A stretch of 64,000 nucleotides of DNA from Prostheceraeus crozeri (taxonomy: Eukaryota > Platyhelminthes > Polycladida > Euryleptidae). Location: assembly GCA_907163375.1 (NCBI GenBank), contig CAJQUW010000924.1:1-64000 (forward strand), given 5' to 3'. The translations under genes and the position numbers were made by a program. The notes under the pieces are model-generated. The model worked only from the letters and a program-made list of their open reading frames with translations. It was not told the origin of the DNA and ran no database searches. How positions within the stretch are numbered: the first letter of the stretch is position 1; the number at the start of each line of letters is the position of its first letter. Shown here in pieces: positions 1 through 9,060 of this stretch.

Positions 1-3000
1 CAATAAACATTGCTATATACAAAAAGTCTTTTTACTTCGTGAAGGGTGGAAATATACAGGGATAGGAAAAATGTCTTTCAGTGGAAAAGTCATCACATGG
101 GGAATGTACAGATGTGGACACATATTCACAAGGAAAAAACAATCTCATGCGATACATAAAACAACAATGTTTATCTACAGAAATCAACATCAAAATACTA
201 AGTTAAGGATGATTATGCTAAGACGTCTCCTGAATGTGGTAGTGTGGGTTTAATTCTTTTGGGTGGTGGTATGCCTGTATCAGGATGTCCATGTGGAAGA
301 GATATGTTGTGTTCTAACCAGCACCTCTTATCCTCCATGCTGAAAGCGCCCGTTTCCTAAAAGTATGAGTTTTGATCTCATGCGACTTAGATTTTAAGAT
401 TGTCATATTGACAAACGTTATATTTTTATTTCTATAGGCTTTCCTGAATTTTTTATGTTTCATGTTAGAGACCAATGATCTTGATATGCCTTTAGCGCGC
501 TTAATGCTATCATCACTATCCTTTAATTTCATAGAATACATTTTAGGGCGGAGGAGAATCATTTCAGCTATCTCCTTCCCTGCTGTCTCATCCTTAAAGC
601 AGCCAAGTTTTGCCTTATTTTTGATGGAGTATAGTGGATGATCAGCAGGATAATTTGATGTATCAAAATATCTTTCTAAAGATTTTCCTACTTCATTAAA
701 ATTTAAATCTTTTTGAGTGGTAATACCTAAGAAGAAACTATCTGTGTCACCACCCAACAAACGAACCTCTTTTACGAGAGGACACGGTTTTAGTATTTTA
801 TAGAAGAGTTGATACATTTCAAGCTTGGAGTAATCTAGAAAAGCTTGACCAATATAGATGGGTTTGCACAACTCAACTTCAGATTTTATCATTTTAATAC
901 CTACAAGATCCTCATCGATTATGTCTCTATCGATGAATAGAGGTGATGAGGTCAATTTGTGATACTTTTGATCATCATTAACTAGTTTGTAGTTTACGCG
1001 CTTTCTAACATCCTCCATCGTCTTACCAAATAGACTGTTGTTCTTATATTTATAAAAATCTTTTTCAAAATTATTTTGGGCTAGTGCACGTTTCTGGCTG
1101 TTACTATCTATGTAGGGTTTGAGGAAGGCTTTCTGTCTAAATTTAATAATGCGGTGAACTCTTTTTAAAATCATGCCCATTTCTAAATAAAATTTTAAGA
1201 TGCTAAAGTGGACTAGATAGTTTTCTTTATCATATTGAGTGAGCAAAAGTTTGCGGCAAGGCTTATACTTGGGTTGTCCACATGATTCTAAATCTTTATG
1301 AAATTGTTTCATAAAGTCGGAAAACATATCTTTACTCACTTCACCTGATTCGGGTGCGAGTGGAAAATCTACGGTTTTATGTTTAATATTATTTGGATAG
1401 ATTAGATCTATCTCAAAATAATATCCCCAATCACCTTCATCTGGAATTGCTAGTATGTTGGAAGAGTTGGAGAAATGTTGAATTTCACTATCATCTAACC
1501 AGCTAAACTCAGAGTGAGGTAGCGGTTTGGATAATGAACTACCATACAAATAATTTTGGTCATAATACTTAAGATGAGTCTGATCATCGCCTACTATTTT
1601 TGATTTTAACCTATGTTTATTTACAAATGTGAGACCACCGCGAATTCCTCGCTCAAATAAATTATACATCTCTGGATCTTGTAAGAGATGAATGGTCTCA
1701 CCAGTCATTTTAAAAGCAGACTTAAATGACATGGCTGGTAGACTGACAAAGTGGACGGGATCTAACTTATCTGCTTCTAATGCCACTCGTCGAAACTCCT
1801 GAAATACATCAGCCAGCAAAAATACATCTAACTTAAGATAGGCAATCATATATTCGCCAAATGTATGGCAGTCAAATTTTATCCATGCATCTTGTGCATG
1901 TTCATAATCTTCGGTCTTACATTCTGCGCCGATCAAATCATTTTTAAATTTATCTATGGGCGGAAGAGAAGTCTCGCCGAGTTTACTAATCGCATCAAAA
2001 TATGCATATGGAAAGACTCCTTTCCGTGTGATGACTTCATCGGTTAGATTTGGATATTGTTTCTTAAGATTTTGTGTTAGTGGAAGACTTTAGATTTTGT
2101 ACGAGAGAGGCCAGTGATGCAGTCATAAATTGGTAGGAATCTAAAAATTCTATATCAAAATAGACCGTCTTATTTTCTTTAGTTTTATCGACAGGCACTT
2201 TTGCTGTCATGGCCATAAACTTCTCTCTCGTTTGTGCTATTACATCAAGCTTCCACTCTTTCATTTGACCTAAACCTCCTTTTATTATCATATGGCTATC
2301 GTAGCCCTTGAAATTATGGAAAATGACGGGTAATGTACGCCGTTTCATCCTAAGTGAAAAATTGCATTTTGAACATAGTGCGTTTCTAAATTTACCAGTG
2401 ATGTGATCATGGTCGCGCACTTTCTTAATCTTATCATCATCAAATGTTTTCCTACATTTGGGGCAAACGTTGCAACTATCAAATTTTACTTGATCATCTG
2501 CTGTCATATGCAATGATCTGCGATAGAGTTCACCATCATACTTTTGCTGAAATTTTACAGCCTGTTTGAGGAATTGTAGGAATTGGTAAATACAATCCTC
2601 ACCTTGCCAGACGTGCATTTTATTTTTTCTATTTTGGAAATGGTCATGCCATACTTCATAGCAGGAAATGGCTGCTGGTCGATGGATGTTATCATCGATA
2701 TAACATTCGATGTCAGCATAGATGACACGAAGAGGACTTAGTTCATCGCCATTCTCTCTATATGAAAACTCCTTATCTTTGGGCATGCGTTCCATTTGCA
2801 GTTTACCTCGCTTACACCACTCATAATGAGTTTCAAATTTGTTTTTACTCCTAAAGTTCCGAATGCATCTGTCACAGTAATAAATCTCTGATGAGGTAGA
2901 ATTTCTTAAGTGGTGGTATAAGCGAGAAATTTTGGGAATGCCGCAGTAGCGCCATTCCTCACTATCATCCTGTCTTACTAATAAAAGGTTGACAACGTGG

Positions 3001-3992
3001 TCATAACAACTCGAACGCGAGTTGTAGCGCACACCCTTCAATCCCTTTTCCCAAACATGGAGAACTATTTTAATGTTGTTCAATTTTTCAAATTTTTCTA
3101 TATCTTTAATTTTCATATCGTCACTATTACAGTCATCGAAGTTTAATTCATTCTCCCACTGCCTATAGCTATATGTGCGATTTCGATTCGCATTGATATC
3201 ATTATAGTGGAGAATGGAGAGGACAGCATATTTAAAACATTGCGATTCGCAATCGACATTAATGACTGCTGTTTTGTTTTTTAAAATTTTTGGAAGTTTA
3301 AAGGAGCCTCGACCACTATGATTTCCTAATAAACTGATTTTAAATAAGGCGGACTCAATGCCGTCAAAAATGAGACCGCTATCGCGCTCGTTAAATTTAT
3401 CAATATTTAATTTTAATCCTTGGATGTGAAAATTTATCCAAGACTCATAGTCTACAACCTCGGTTGCAGGAGAGGAGGGTATGTGAAACTCCAACCTCTA
3501 TTATTTGTCCAGTATGGTGGTCGATTTTTACATATTTTATTTTAAGATAGATGAGCGCCTTCATCCTAAAATTGTCTAAATTGTTGAAGAGCGCTTCTAT
3601 CAATGATGAATTTTGATGAAACCATTCCTCAAAGTTAGCAATGGTTTCTGAGGAGTCCATCTGGTAGTTCCTCACTAAATTATTTATGGACACTTCAGTG
3701 AGTCGGATAGAGGAGGTACCGTTGGTGTAGGTATCGTTCGTGTGTGTATGTTGAAGTCTGTGCGAAGATAGTTCAAAACGTGTCTCGAAAGACTGAGCGC
3801 ACAAGTCGCAAGAAAAGGAGACGACGTTAACAAAATCATCCCCACCTCCGGAGATTGATGCCGGCTTAGGTCGACAAACACCTCGCTTGATGTGTCGGGT
3901 GAGATCCCATTTCCTCGTGAAGATGTGCCCACAGTCAGCACATTCCCACTCGTTGCCATGTCGCGACAGTTCTGAGCTGGAACTCACATCAC

Positions 3993-4051
3993 CTGAAAGA
4001 GAAATCATTCTATCATCTCTGTTCAAGCCTCAGTGTAGTGTTACAACCTAC
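3993..4051 (-). other. Predicted intron 2 of the PolB gene (59 bp)
   Basis: Donor TCAAG^GTAGGT and acceptor TTTCTCTTTCAG^GTGATG. Removing it joins the 61-bp exon in phase to the long zinc-finger reading frame that begins in exon 3. An ATG inside the intron (4024-4026) also opens that frame, so unspliced transcripts could start there. Confidence 0.7.
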
Positions 4052-4112
4052 CTTGACTCAATAACTCTAAACTTTCCTCGAGAAGGGAGGGCGTTGGTGA
4101 TGAAGTTGATGC

Positions 4113-4179
4113 CTGAAATTGAGGAAGATGCTATTAGTCACACGTTTGAGGGAGATGAGAGAGGAAATCTTTAACTTAC
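4113..4179 (-). other. Predicted intron 1 of the PolB gene (67 bp)
   Basis: The donor ATG^GTAAGT follows the start codon directly (4180-4182), and the acceptor is a pyrimidine-rich ...CCTCAATTTCAG. The downstream 61-bp exon (4052-4112) has no stop and is in phase with the ATG. Confidence 0.7.
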
Positions 4180-4286
4180 CATTTTAATGAAATATGATCA
4201 GACAGAATAATAGTCAAAGAGAGAGATCGTGCGTTCGTCACTTTTATGATTCACAGATTAAATGAAATGACATGAATGTCACTTTG

Positions 4287-4294
4287 CTTATATA
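4287..4294 (-). promoter_or_regulatory. TATA box of the PolB gene
   Basis: TATATAAG on the minus strand, in the divergent gap between PolB and the plus-strand gene at 4408. It would start transcription near 4260 and give a 5' leader of about 80 bases. The same octamer type precedes the other minus-strand genes of this cluster. Confidence 0.6.
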
Positions 4295-4407
4295 CTTTCA
4301 TTCTCTTCATTCATTGGATGTTCATTCTGATTGGCTGCTTGTGTATACTTAAGAATTAGAAAAATGTTAAAGTTATCATTATTCAAAGTCAGCATTTCAA
4401 AGACAAC

Positions 4408-4845
4408 ATGACAAGTCCTCCAACAACACCAAATACCGCATTGGAGTTCTCCTCTCCATGCACATCAGCAAAGGTCCTCGTTACACCAAATGCACCAAGA
4501 AAGGTGAAGGTGGAGAAGACATACAATCTCGACAATATACGAAAGTTATCATTATCGGAGGACGATGAAGAGGAGTTGCCCGACCTAACAGGCATACGGT
4601 GGAAATATTTACAATATGATGCCGAAGGGGTGATGGAGATGACCAGCAAGTCGCACTTGCATCAAATATGGGAGTGGTACACCCCTAACTCCCAACCGCG
4701 AACCGTGGCGGAGTGGGCGTACATTGAGAAAGTGAGGGACGCTGCAGAAGAACGTTTAAAGCACCTCAACTGTTTTTGCTATCTATGTGAAGCCAGACTC
4801 TGGGACGATATTGACGATGAAGACCTTTTGAAATACATGCCATAA
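4408..4845 (+). CDS. Small acidic protein divergent from PolB, unknown function
   Basis: A 145-residue open frame beginning about 120 bases from the PolB TATA box on the opposite strand. The first 50 residues are rich in Ser, Thr and Pro, followed by an acidic stretch (LSEDDEEELPDL). The C-terminal half is rich in Trp, Glu and paired Cys (HLNCFCYLCEA) and ends in another acidic run (DDIDDEDLL). The polyadenylation signal AATAAA (4844-4849) overlaps the stop codon, the compact arrangement typical of DNA-virus genes. An inverted CCAAT box (ATTGG, 4330-4334) and a weak TATA-like GTATAC lie 65-80 bases upstream. I recognise no family. The position suggests an early or regulatory protein of the virus-like element, but that is inference from layout only. 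Confidence 0.6.
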   Translation: MTSPPTTPNTALEFSSPCTSAKVLVTPNAPRKVKVEKTYNLDNIRKLSLSEDDEEELPDLTGIRWKYLQYDAEGVMEMTSKSHLHQIWEWYTPNSQPRTVAEWAYIEKVRDAAEERLKHLNCFCYLCEARLWDDIDDEDLLKYMP

Positions 4846-4893
4846 TAAATGTTTATTTCGTATTATCTTTGCTTTCATACTGACTTACTTGAA

Positions 4894-5307
4894 TGGGGTT
4901 TTAGTGAATAATTTAACCATGTATACTTTTTCATTTGGAAATAGTAGCACGCTTAGTTTAACTTGCAAATCTTATAACATTTCATATGGGTGATAATGGT
5001 AGATGAAATAGTGTTAAATAAAATTAAGATAGGTTACATGATTCTGGGATAGCAATCGACTGCGATCCATGTGTAAAGAGCTTGTTAGACTACGGATGGG
5101 CTTAAGTGGATGATTTAACCATGTATACTTTTTCATTTGGAAATAGTAGCACGCTTAGTCTAACTTGTAAATCTTAAAACATTTCATATGGTCGATGATG
5201 ATGATGATAGATGAAATAGTGTCAAATAAAATTAAGATAGCTTACACTTCTGATACACGGATAGCAATCGACTGTGATCCATGTGTAAAGAGCTTGTTAG
5301 ACTACGG
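4894..5307. repeat. Tandem duplication of a ~200-bp unit
   Basis: Positions ~4894-5095 and ~5097-5307 are near-identical direct copies; both carry ATTTAACCATGTATACTTTT and GATAGCAATCGACTGYGATC. Copy 2 has a few extra GAT triplets. The GATAGCAATCGACTG piece recurs alone at about 6150, just before repeat copy B. No gene is visible in the unit. Confidence 0.8.
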
Positions 5308-5419
5308 AAGAGAGAAGTGTGTTATGTTGCGTGTGGCGCGTGAGTGTCCTCCCATTTCATTCCATTCATCAATTCGTCTCATTGATAGAGACAGGTAGAA
5401 CTCATGGTTCTCATAACGT

Positions 5420-5815
5420 ATGCAATGGAAAGTTTTAGGCAACCTTCGACAGTTGGCTAAATGTCGCCCTGACGCGAATGCATACTACGTTGAGACAGAG
5501 GCAATCACTTGCAAACATGACGCAGAGAGGTTTAACAAGATTGACCATTGCCGAATGTCCCTTGCGGTATACATAGCTACGGGTTTCACCGCCGCCCTTT
5601 ACAGGAACGCCCGTCGAAAGGAAGTATTACACCGAACTTCATTTGCAACGTTCAAGTTGACTGATAGCAGATTCAACTTAATGATAGTATTCGCCAGTCC
5701 GAAGACTGCCCAGGGCAAACCGCGAGGAGGTTCTATCATGTCTTGCCCCATGGTGGCCCTTAAGAGAGCCGATGGTTCGTTCTCGGGGTGTGAATTTGAC
5801 TATTGGCAGGAATAA
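5420..5815 (+). CDS. Possible plus-strand 131-residue protein, unknown
   Basis: Open frame with balanced composition and a basic central part (YRNARRKEV). Its last third is the segment that occurs twice more as the ~142-bp repeat (6168-6310, 6644-6786). In the third copy this frame is interrupted by TAG, so coding on this strand is not conserved across copies. No family recognised. Alternatively the region is only the 3' tail of the minus-strand gene at 5800-6054, and this open frame is a by-product. Confidence 0.3.
   Translation: MQWKVLGNLRQLAKCRPDANAYYVETEAITCKHDAERFNKIDHCRMSLAVYIATGFTAALYRNARRKEVLHRTSFATFKLTDSRFNLMIVFASPKTAQGKPRGGSIMSCPMVALKRADGSFSGCEFDYWQE
5647..5787. repeat. ~142-bp cluster repeat, copy A
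   Basis: First of three nearly identical copies (others at 6168-6310 and 6644-6786). It lies directly downstream of the stop of the minus-strand gene at 5800-6054. On the minus strand it has a strong start context GGGCCACCATGGGG at 5749-5751, opening a 50-residue frame to 5599. Confidence 0.9.
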
Positions 5816-6054
5816 TCAATGGGTATGACGGTTAGGTTGTCATAGACCCTATACCGCCGAGGTCGTACTGGTGCATCTGGCACCTTTCGGATGTGGGTGG
5901 TATTTGGAGTCCACACCTCATCCGTCCAAACGATCCTCTTGATCTTCCCCTTCTTCTCATCCTCCTCATCCCACTCGTCGAGGATGACGAACTCGGGAAT
6001 GGAGTTGTCTTCATCGATGAAGACGGGAATGTTGTCGGCAGATGTCGCTTCCAT
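5800..6054 (-). CDS. Small acidic protein of the virus-like cluster, unknown
   Basis: An 84-residue frame with an acidic N-terminal half (VFIDEDN, DEWDEEDEKKGK) and a basic, proline-containing C-terminal half (PVRPRRYR). It is preferred over the overlapping 77-residue frame because it has a clean TATATAAG box at 6095-6102, about 40 bases before its ATG, giving a very short leader. It ends just before repeat copy A. No known family seen. The charge pattern would suit a protein- or nucleic-acid-binding accessory factor, which is speculation. Confidence 0.5.
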   Translation of the reverse strand: MEATSADNIPVFIDEDNSIPEFVILDEWDEEDEKKGKIKRIVWTDEVWTPNTTHIRKVPDAPVRPRRYRVYDNLTVIPIDYSCQ

Positions 6055-6094
6055 CGTGACTTCAAATTGAATGAGAAGCGCTACAATCTTCTGG

Positions 6095-6102
6095 CTTATA
6101 TA
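6095..6102 (-). promoter_or_regulatory. TATA box of the 84-residue gene
   Basis: TATATAAG on the minus strand within CCCTATATAAGCCAG, about 41 bases ahead of the ATG at 6054. Confidence 0.55.
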
Positions 6103-6167
6103 GGGTTTTCAACAATGAATTGCTCAACAGCGAATCAGAATGCTTCAGGGATAGCAATCGACTGCAT

Positions 6168-6310
6168 AATGTTCAAGTTGACTGATAGCAGATTCAACTT
6201 AATGATAGTATTCGCCAGTCCGAAGACTGCCCAGGGCAAACCGCGAGGAGGTTCTATCATGTCTTGCCCCATGGTGGCCCTTAAGAGAGCCGATGGTTCA
6301 TTCTCGGGAG
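6168..6310. repeat. ~142-bp cluster repeat, copy B
   Basis: Second copy, directly downstream of the minus-strand gene at 6321-6587. It keeps the GCCACCATGG start context on the minus strand (ATG 6270-6272, open to 6135, 45 residues). Confidence 0.9.
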
Positions 6311-6320
6311 TAACGTCATC

Positions 6321-6587
6321 TTACACCCTACCAATTCTGCTGAGAGAGTCTTTGACTCTCTCTTTGGTAGCACTGTCGACTTCCACACTAACTGGTACAT
6401 GGCTAAAAAGTGGAATGTAGCGCCATTCCGTTGGATTGACAGCAGTTGCTGTCATCGGATTGCCAATCCGAGCAAGATTATTAAAAACTCTGTCTTGCTC
6501 CTCTAGCCTGACAAACTCCTCAAATAAATTTCGCGGCCTTAACTGCGGTCCGCGAGGAGAGCTGACTTGACTGTTCAGCGTCTGCAT
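6321..6587 (-). CDS. Small protein of the virus-like cluster, unknown
   Basis: An 88-residue frame starting at ATG 6585-6587, only 32 bases after a TATATAAA box (6619-6626). The middle is charged and possibly helical (NLFEEFVRLEEQDRVFNNL), and the C-terminus carries DSATKERVKDSLSRIG. The stop lies just before repeat copy B. No signal peptide, membrane segment or known domain is visible. The close promoter and the repeat at its end match the neighbouring 84-residue gene, so I treat it as a real cassette of the same element. Confidence 0.5.
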   Translation of the reverse strand: MQTLNSQVSSPRGPQLRPRNLFEEFVRLEEQDRVFNNLARIGNPMTATAVNPTEWRYIPLFSHVPVSVEVDSATKERVKDSLSRIGRV

Positions 6588-6618
6588 GATTGAAATGAAA
6601 TGAAATGAGAGGCAGTGG

Positions 6619-6626
6619 TTTATATA
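6619..6626 (-). promoter_or_regulatory. TATA box of the 88-residue gene
   Basis: TATATAAA on the minus strand in GGGGTATATAAACCAC, 32 bases ahead of the ATG. Confidence 0.6.
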
Positions 6627-6643
6627 CCCCTCTAACGCGACGC

Positions 6644-6786
6644 AACGTTCAAGTTGACTGATAGCAGATTCAACTTAATGATAGTATTCGCCAGTCTGAA
6701 GACTGCCCAGGGCAAACCGCGTGGAGGTTCTATCATGTCTTGCCCCTAGGTGGCCCTTAAGAGAGCCGATGGTTCGTTCTCGGGAG
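6644..6786. repeat. ~142-bp cluster repeat, copy C
   Basis: Third copy, downstream of the coiled-coil gene. The minus-strand start context is lost here (CCATGG changed to CCTAGG) and the plus-strand frame gains a stop. The copies are therefore related by duplication, but neither frame is strictly preserved. Confidence 0.9.
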
Positions 6787-6819
6787 TGTCGTGATGGGGT
6801 GGTGAAGGCGGGCAAAGAT

Positions 6820-8088
6820 CTGCAATGAAAATGATATGTATTAGAATAGGATATACTATCTTATTTACTTTTTCACTTACCAAGTTAGTCATCCTTTGGC
6901 AGTCTCGCGCGTTTCCGAATCGAAAATTTGTGGAGATGGCCGCGCATTCGTAGGCTGGCGTGGAGGCATTTTTTCGTGGGATGACCATTGTAGCATAGGA
7001 TGGATTCGTCTAAATTCTGGTTTGCGAGTACTTCGTCGGCCAAATGATTATCCCGAATAGGGATGTGAAACTCAAACAAACGATCCTCATTCACACGTTC
7101 CCACTCATCCCTCATGCGCTCCAACTTCTCATACGCCTGCCTCTCATCACCCCGCCGAGCCACAGTCCTCTCCAACTCAACATTCCTCGCTCTCAACACA
7201 CTCATCTCCTTCATCATCTCCTCAAACTTCGCTTCTGCATCTCTCATCTCTCCGCAGCACTCGCCCTCTTCTCACACTCATCATTCTTCTCTTCCAACTC
7301 ACGCGTCTTATTCTTCAAATCAGTCACACTACGCCTCATTCTAATATTTTCATCAGCTACCTCCTTCGACTTCAGTTCCTTCTTTTTCAACTCATCCAAC
7401 TCCTTCACAACTTCATCCTTCACTTTCTTCAAACTCTCATACTTATTCACCAACAAATCATGCGCCATCTGCTGCGAAACATGCCTCTTCTCTTCATCCT
7501 TCAACCACCTCGCCGACTGCACACGAATCCCACCACTCTTCACTTTTGGGGAAGATGAGCTCTTCGGGGGTCGGTGATGACGATGTTTGACACCTCCGAC
7601 GACGAAGAGCTCAACTTCCTCACACGCTCCCTATCTAAATCCACATCATCCTCATCATCACTCTCAAGCACTCTCTTTCGCTCAATCTCACCCTCCAACG
7701 ACGCAACCGCTCTCGCCAACTCATCATTCTCAACAACATTCTCAGCCTTACCCTCTCGCTCGATCGCCAACATTCGCTCCCTCTCTTCCACAATCAACTG
7801 CGTAAATCTCAAATCAGTCACTAAACCACCACTACAGTCAGCATGCACTCTGTAAAAACGCGCCTCATCCTCATCACCCTTCAGCACTCTACACTTCACG
7901 CACGCAACCCTATTCAAGATAATCATGTGGCCGGTGCCCGCCTTCTTCACATGAGCCTTGGCGTCCGCACTGCGATTAACTCGCCCACATGAGCACATTT
8001 TAATATGGTATTTGCGGTTCCTGTCATTAGCCATGTTAGATTTATCGTTAGCTGTAAGATAATGAAATTTGTATAAGTTTGGAATCAT
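6820..8088 (-). pseudogene. Zinc-binding coiled-coil protein of the virus-like cluster, interrupted frames
   Basis: Three consecutive minus-strand frames (7540-8088, 7244-7543, 6885-7247) read as one protein with two -1 shifts. At each join the stop overlaps the next start by four bases (GTGA, ATGA). The N-terminus has a Cys/His cluster (MCSCG...VACVKCR...HADC), then an acidic/serine stretch (ESDDEDDVDLD, SSSSSEV), then long heptad-like helices rich in Lys and Glu (KKVKDEVVKELDELKKKE; AEKFEE-like repeats). The likely start is the ATG at 8029-8031 (MANDRNRKYH...), because a splice acceptor TTATCTTACAG sits just upstream (8055), paired with a TATA box and donor at ~8.6 kb. A 61-bp intron (6820-6880, GTAAGT...CATTGCAG) lies at the 3' end just after the stop. 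Function unknown. Coiled-coil structural or scaffolding proteins occur in large DNA viruses, but no homology is claimed. Confidence 0.55.
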
Positions 8089-8576
8089 GTAGTACAGTCA
8101 TATTCCTAAAGAGTGTAGTGAGTGGCACTCGATCCCGTCAACAGCCCGAAGGCCTTGTACTGATCACTAGGGAAGTGAGAGATCTTCCCCGATACCCGCT
8201 CTTCACAGCTGAAGACATCATTGTCACTGCCCCGAAGTGGTAACAGGAACGCCGAGTCAAAGGTAGTGATCAGTAGCTGGGATCTAACCCCTCAAAGCTG
8301 CCTTAGACTTAGTTAAATTTCAAATCTGATAGCATATTTGAACTCAGGATACTTGAAAACCTTAGTCTATATGTTAAAACTTTGAAAAAAGTGAAAATTA
8401 AGAATTTTTAAAAAATTCCGCATTTTTACTACTCATACTACTTTTAAAAAATTTTATCAGTAGTAAAGACACTATCAAACTCTATCATACAAACTTTGAA
8501 GTAAGAAGATAGCTTGCCTACTTCAAAAGATAGAGTCCTTTGCACCCAATATCGGGAGCTCAGAGCGACGACCGTC

Positions 8577-8631
8577 GCTTACCTCGTCTTTCGATGAAGT
8601 GATCAGACTTACGTTGTCGGGGGTTTATATA
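8577..8631 (-). promoter_or_regulatory. Candidate promoter and first splice donor of the coiled-coil gene
   Basis: On the minus strand a TATATAAA box (8624-8631, in GCATATATAAACCC) is followed 40 bases later by a good donor ACGAG^GTAAGC (8577-8582). The nearest acceptor on the strand is at 8055, right before the coiled-coil reading frame, implying a noncoding first exon and an intron of ~530 bp. This is the fourth TATATAA(A/G) box of the cluster. Between 8090 and 8570 I see no other gene. Confidence 0.4.
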
Positions 8632-8798
8632 TGCTCGGAAGAAAACTTAAAATGGCTCTATCTCCGAAAGTATTCATCGTAGCGACATGCGGTTTGTTGC
8701 AAAAGATTCGTCTCATCATTCTCTATCATATGACACCTGAACCATTCTCATATGATCACGGGAAGTTGGTCCGTCAGCACATGTCCATGTAACATGCC

Positions 8799-9060
8799 AC
8801 AAGTGAAAAAATTCCTAAGTGTGAGAGCTCCAGTGTGGTGAAAATTTTGAAAAATTTAAAACTTCCGAATTTCGACCTGGGACCTTTACCAAAACATTTT
8901 TCATCAAATTTCACTGACTCCCCCCCCTCCCCCCCTCGTTCAGAGAAATTTGATGAAAAATGTTTTGGTGAAGGTCCCAGGTCGAAATTCCACACTTTGG
9001 AAAATTTTCAAAATTTTACCCATACAAAGCCACTCTGACACTTAGGATTTTTTCAGGTGA
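8799..9060. repeat. Large imperfect inverted repeat around a C-rich centre
   Basis: Arms ~8799-8921 and ~8941-9060 are reverse complements of each other (for example GACCTGGGACCTTTACCAAAAC against GTTTTGGTGAAGGTCCCAGGTC). They are separated by a pyrimidine-only CCCCCCCCTCCCCCCCTC stretch. The right arm is also the start of the tandem unit that follows. Confidence 0.85.

Larger units (their letters stand above)
213..4182 (-). pseudogene. Polinton/adintovirus-type protein-primed DNA polymerase B, spliced 5' end, frameshifted
   Basis: Family B DNA polymerase of the protein-primed kind that copies Polinton/Maverick and adintovirus-like genomes. In protein order: C2H2/C2HC fingers (CADCGHIF..., CDLCAQSF..., YCDRCIRNF...), a CxxC/HNH endonuclease-VII-like module (VRDHDHITGKFR), exonuclease motifs (YADIECY; HNFKGYDSH), then the polymerase domain with motif A-like YYDQNYLYG, motif B KNNSLFGKTMED, motif C GGDTDSFF and the KxY-type PKMYSMK. 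The reading frame breaks at about 3490, 2080 and 345. Each neighbouring frame continues the same protein, so these are one-base indels rather than gene borders, and the last piece stays open to a stop at 213. The 5' end is spliced: ATG at 4180-4182, introns 4113-4179 and 3993-4051, with the frame kept across both. A TATATAAG box lies about 105 bases before the ATG. Integrase, ATPase and capsid genes of a full element are not in the window. Family assignment is firm; functionality is doubtful unless the frameshifts are assembly errors. Confidence 0.87.

Noticed and set aside
7574..7855. Plus-strand frames across the coiled-coil gene
   Set aside because: Their Ser/Thr/Pro-rich translation is the complement of the Glu/Lys/Ser-rich minus-strand protein; no independent signal.
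8120..8290. Structured-looking GC-rich stretch with inverted pieces (TACTGATCACTAGGG / TAGTGATCAGTA)
   Set aside because: Checked for tRNA or 5S boxes; none of the conserved promoter boxes is present.
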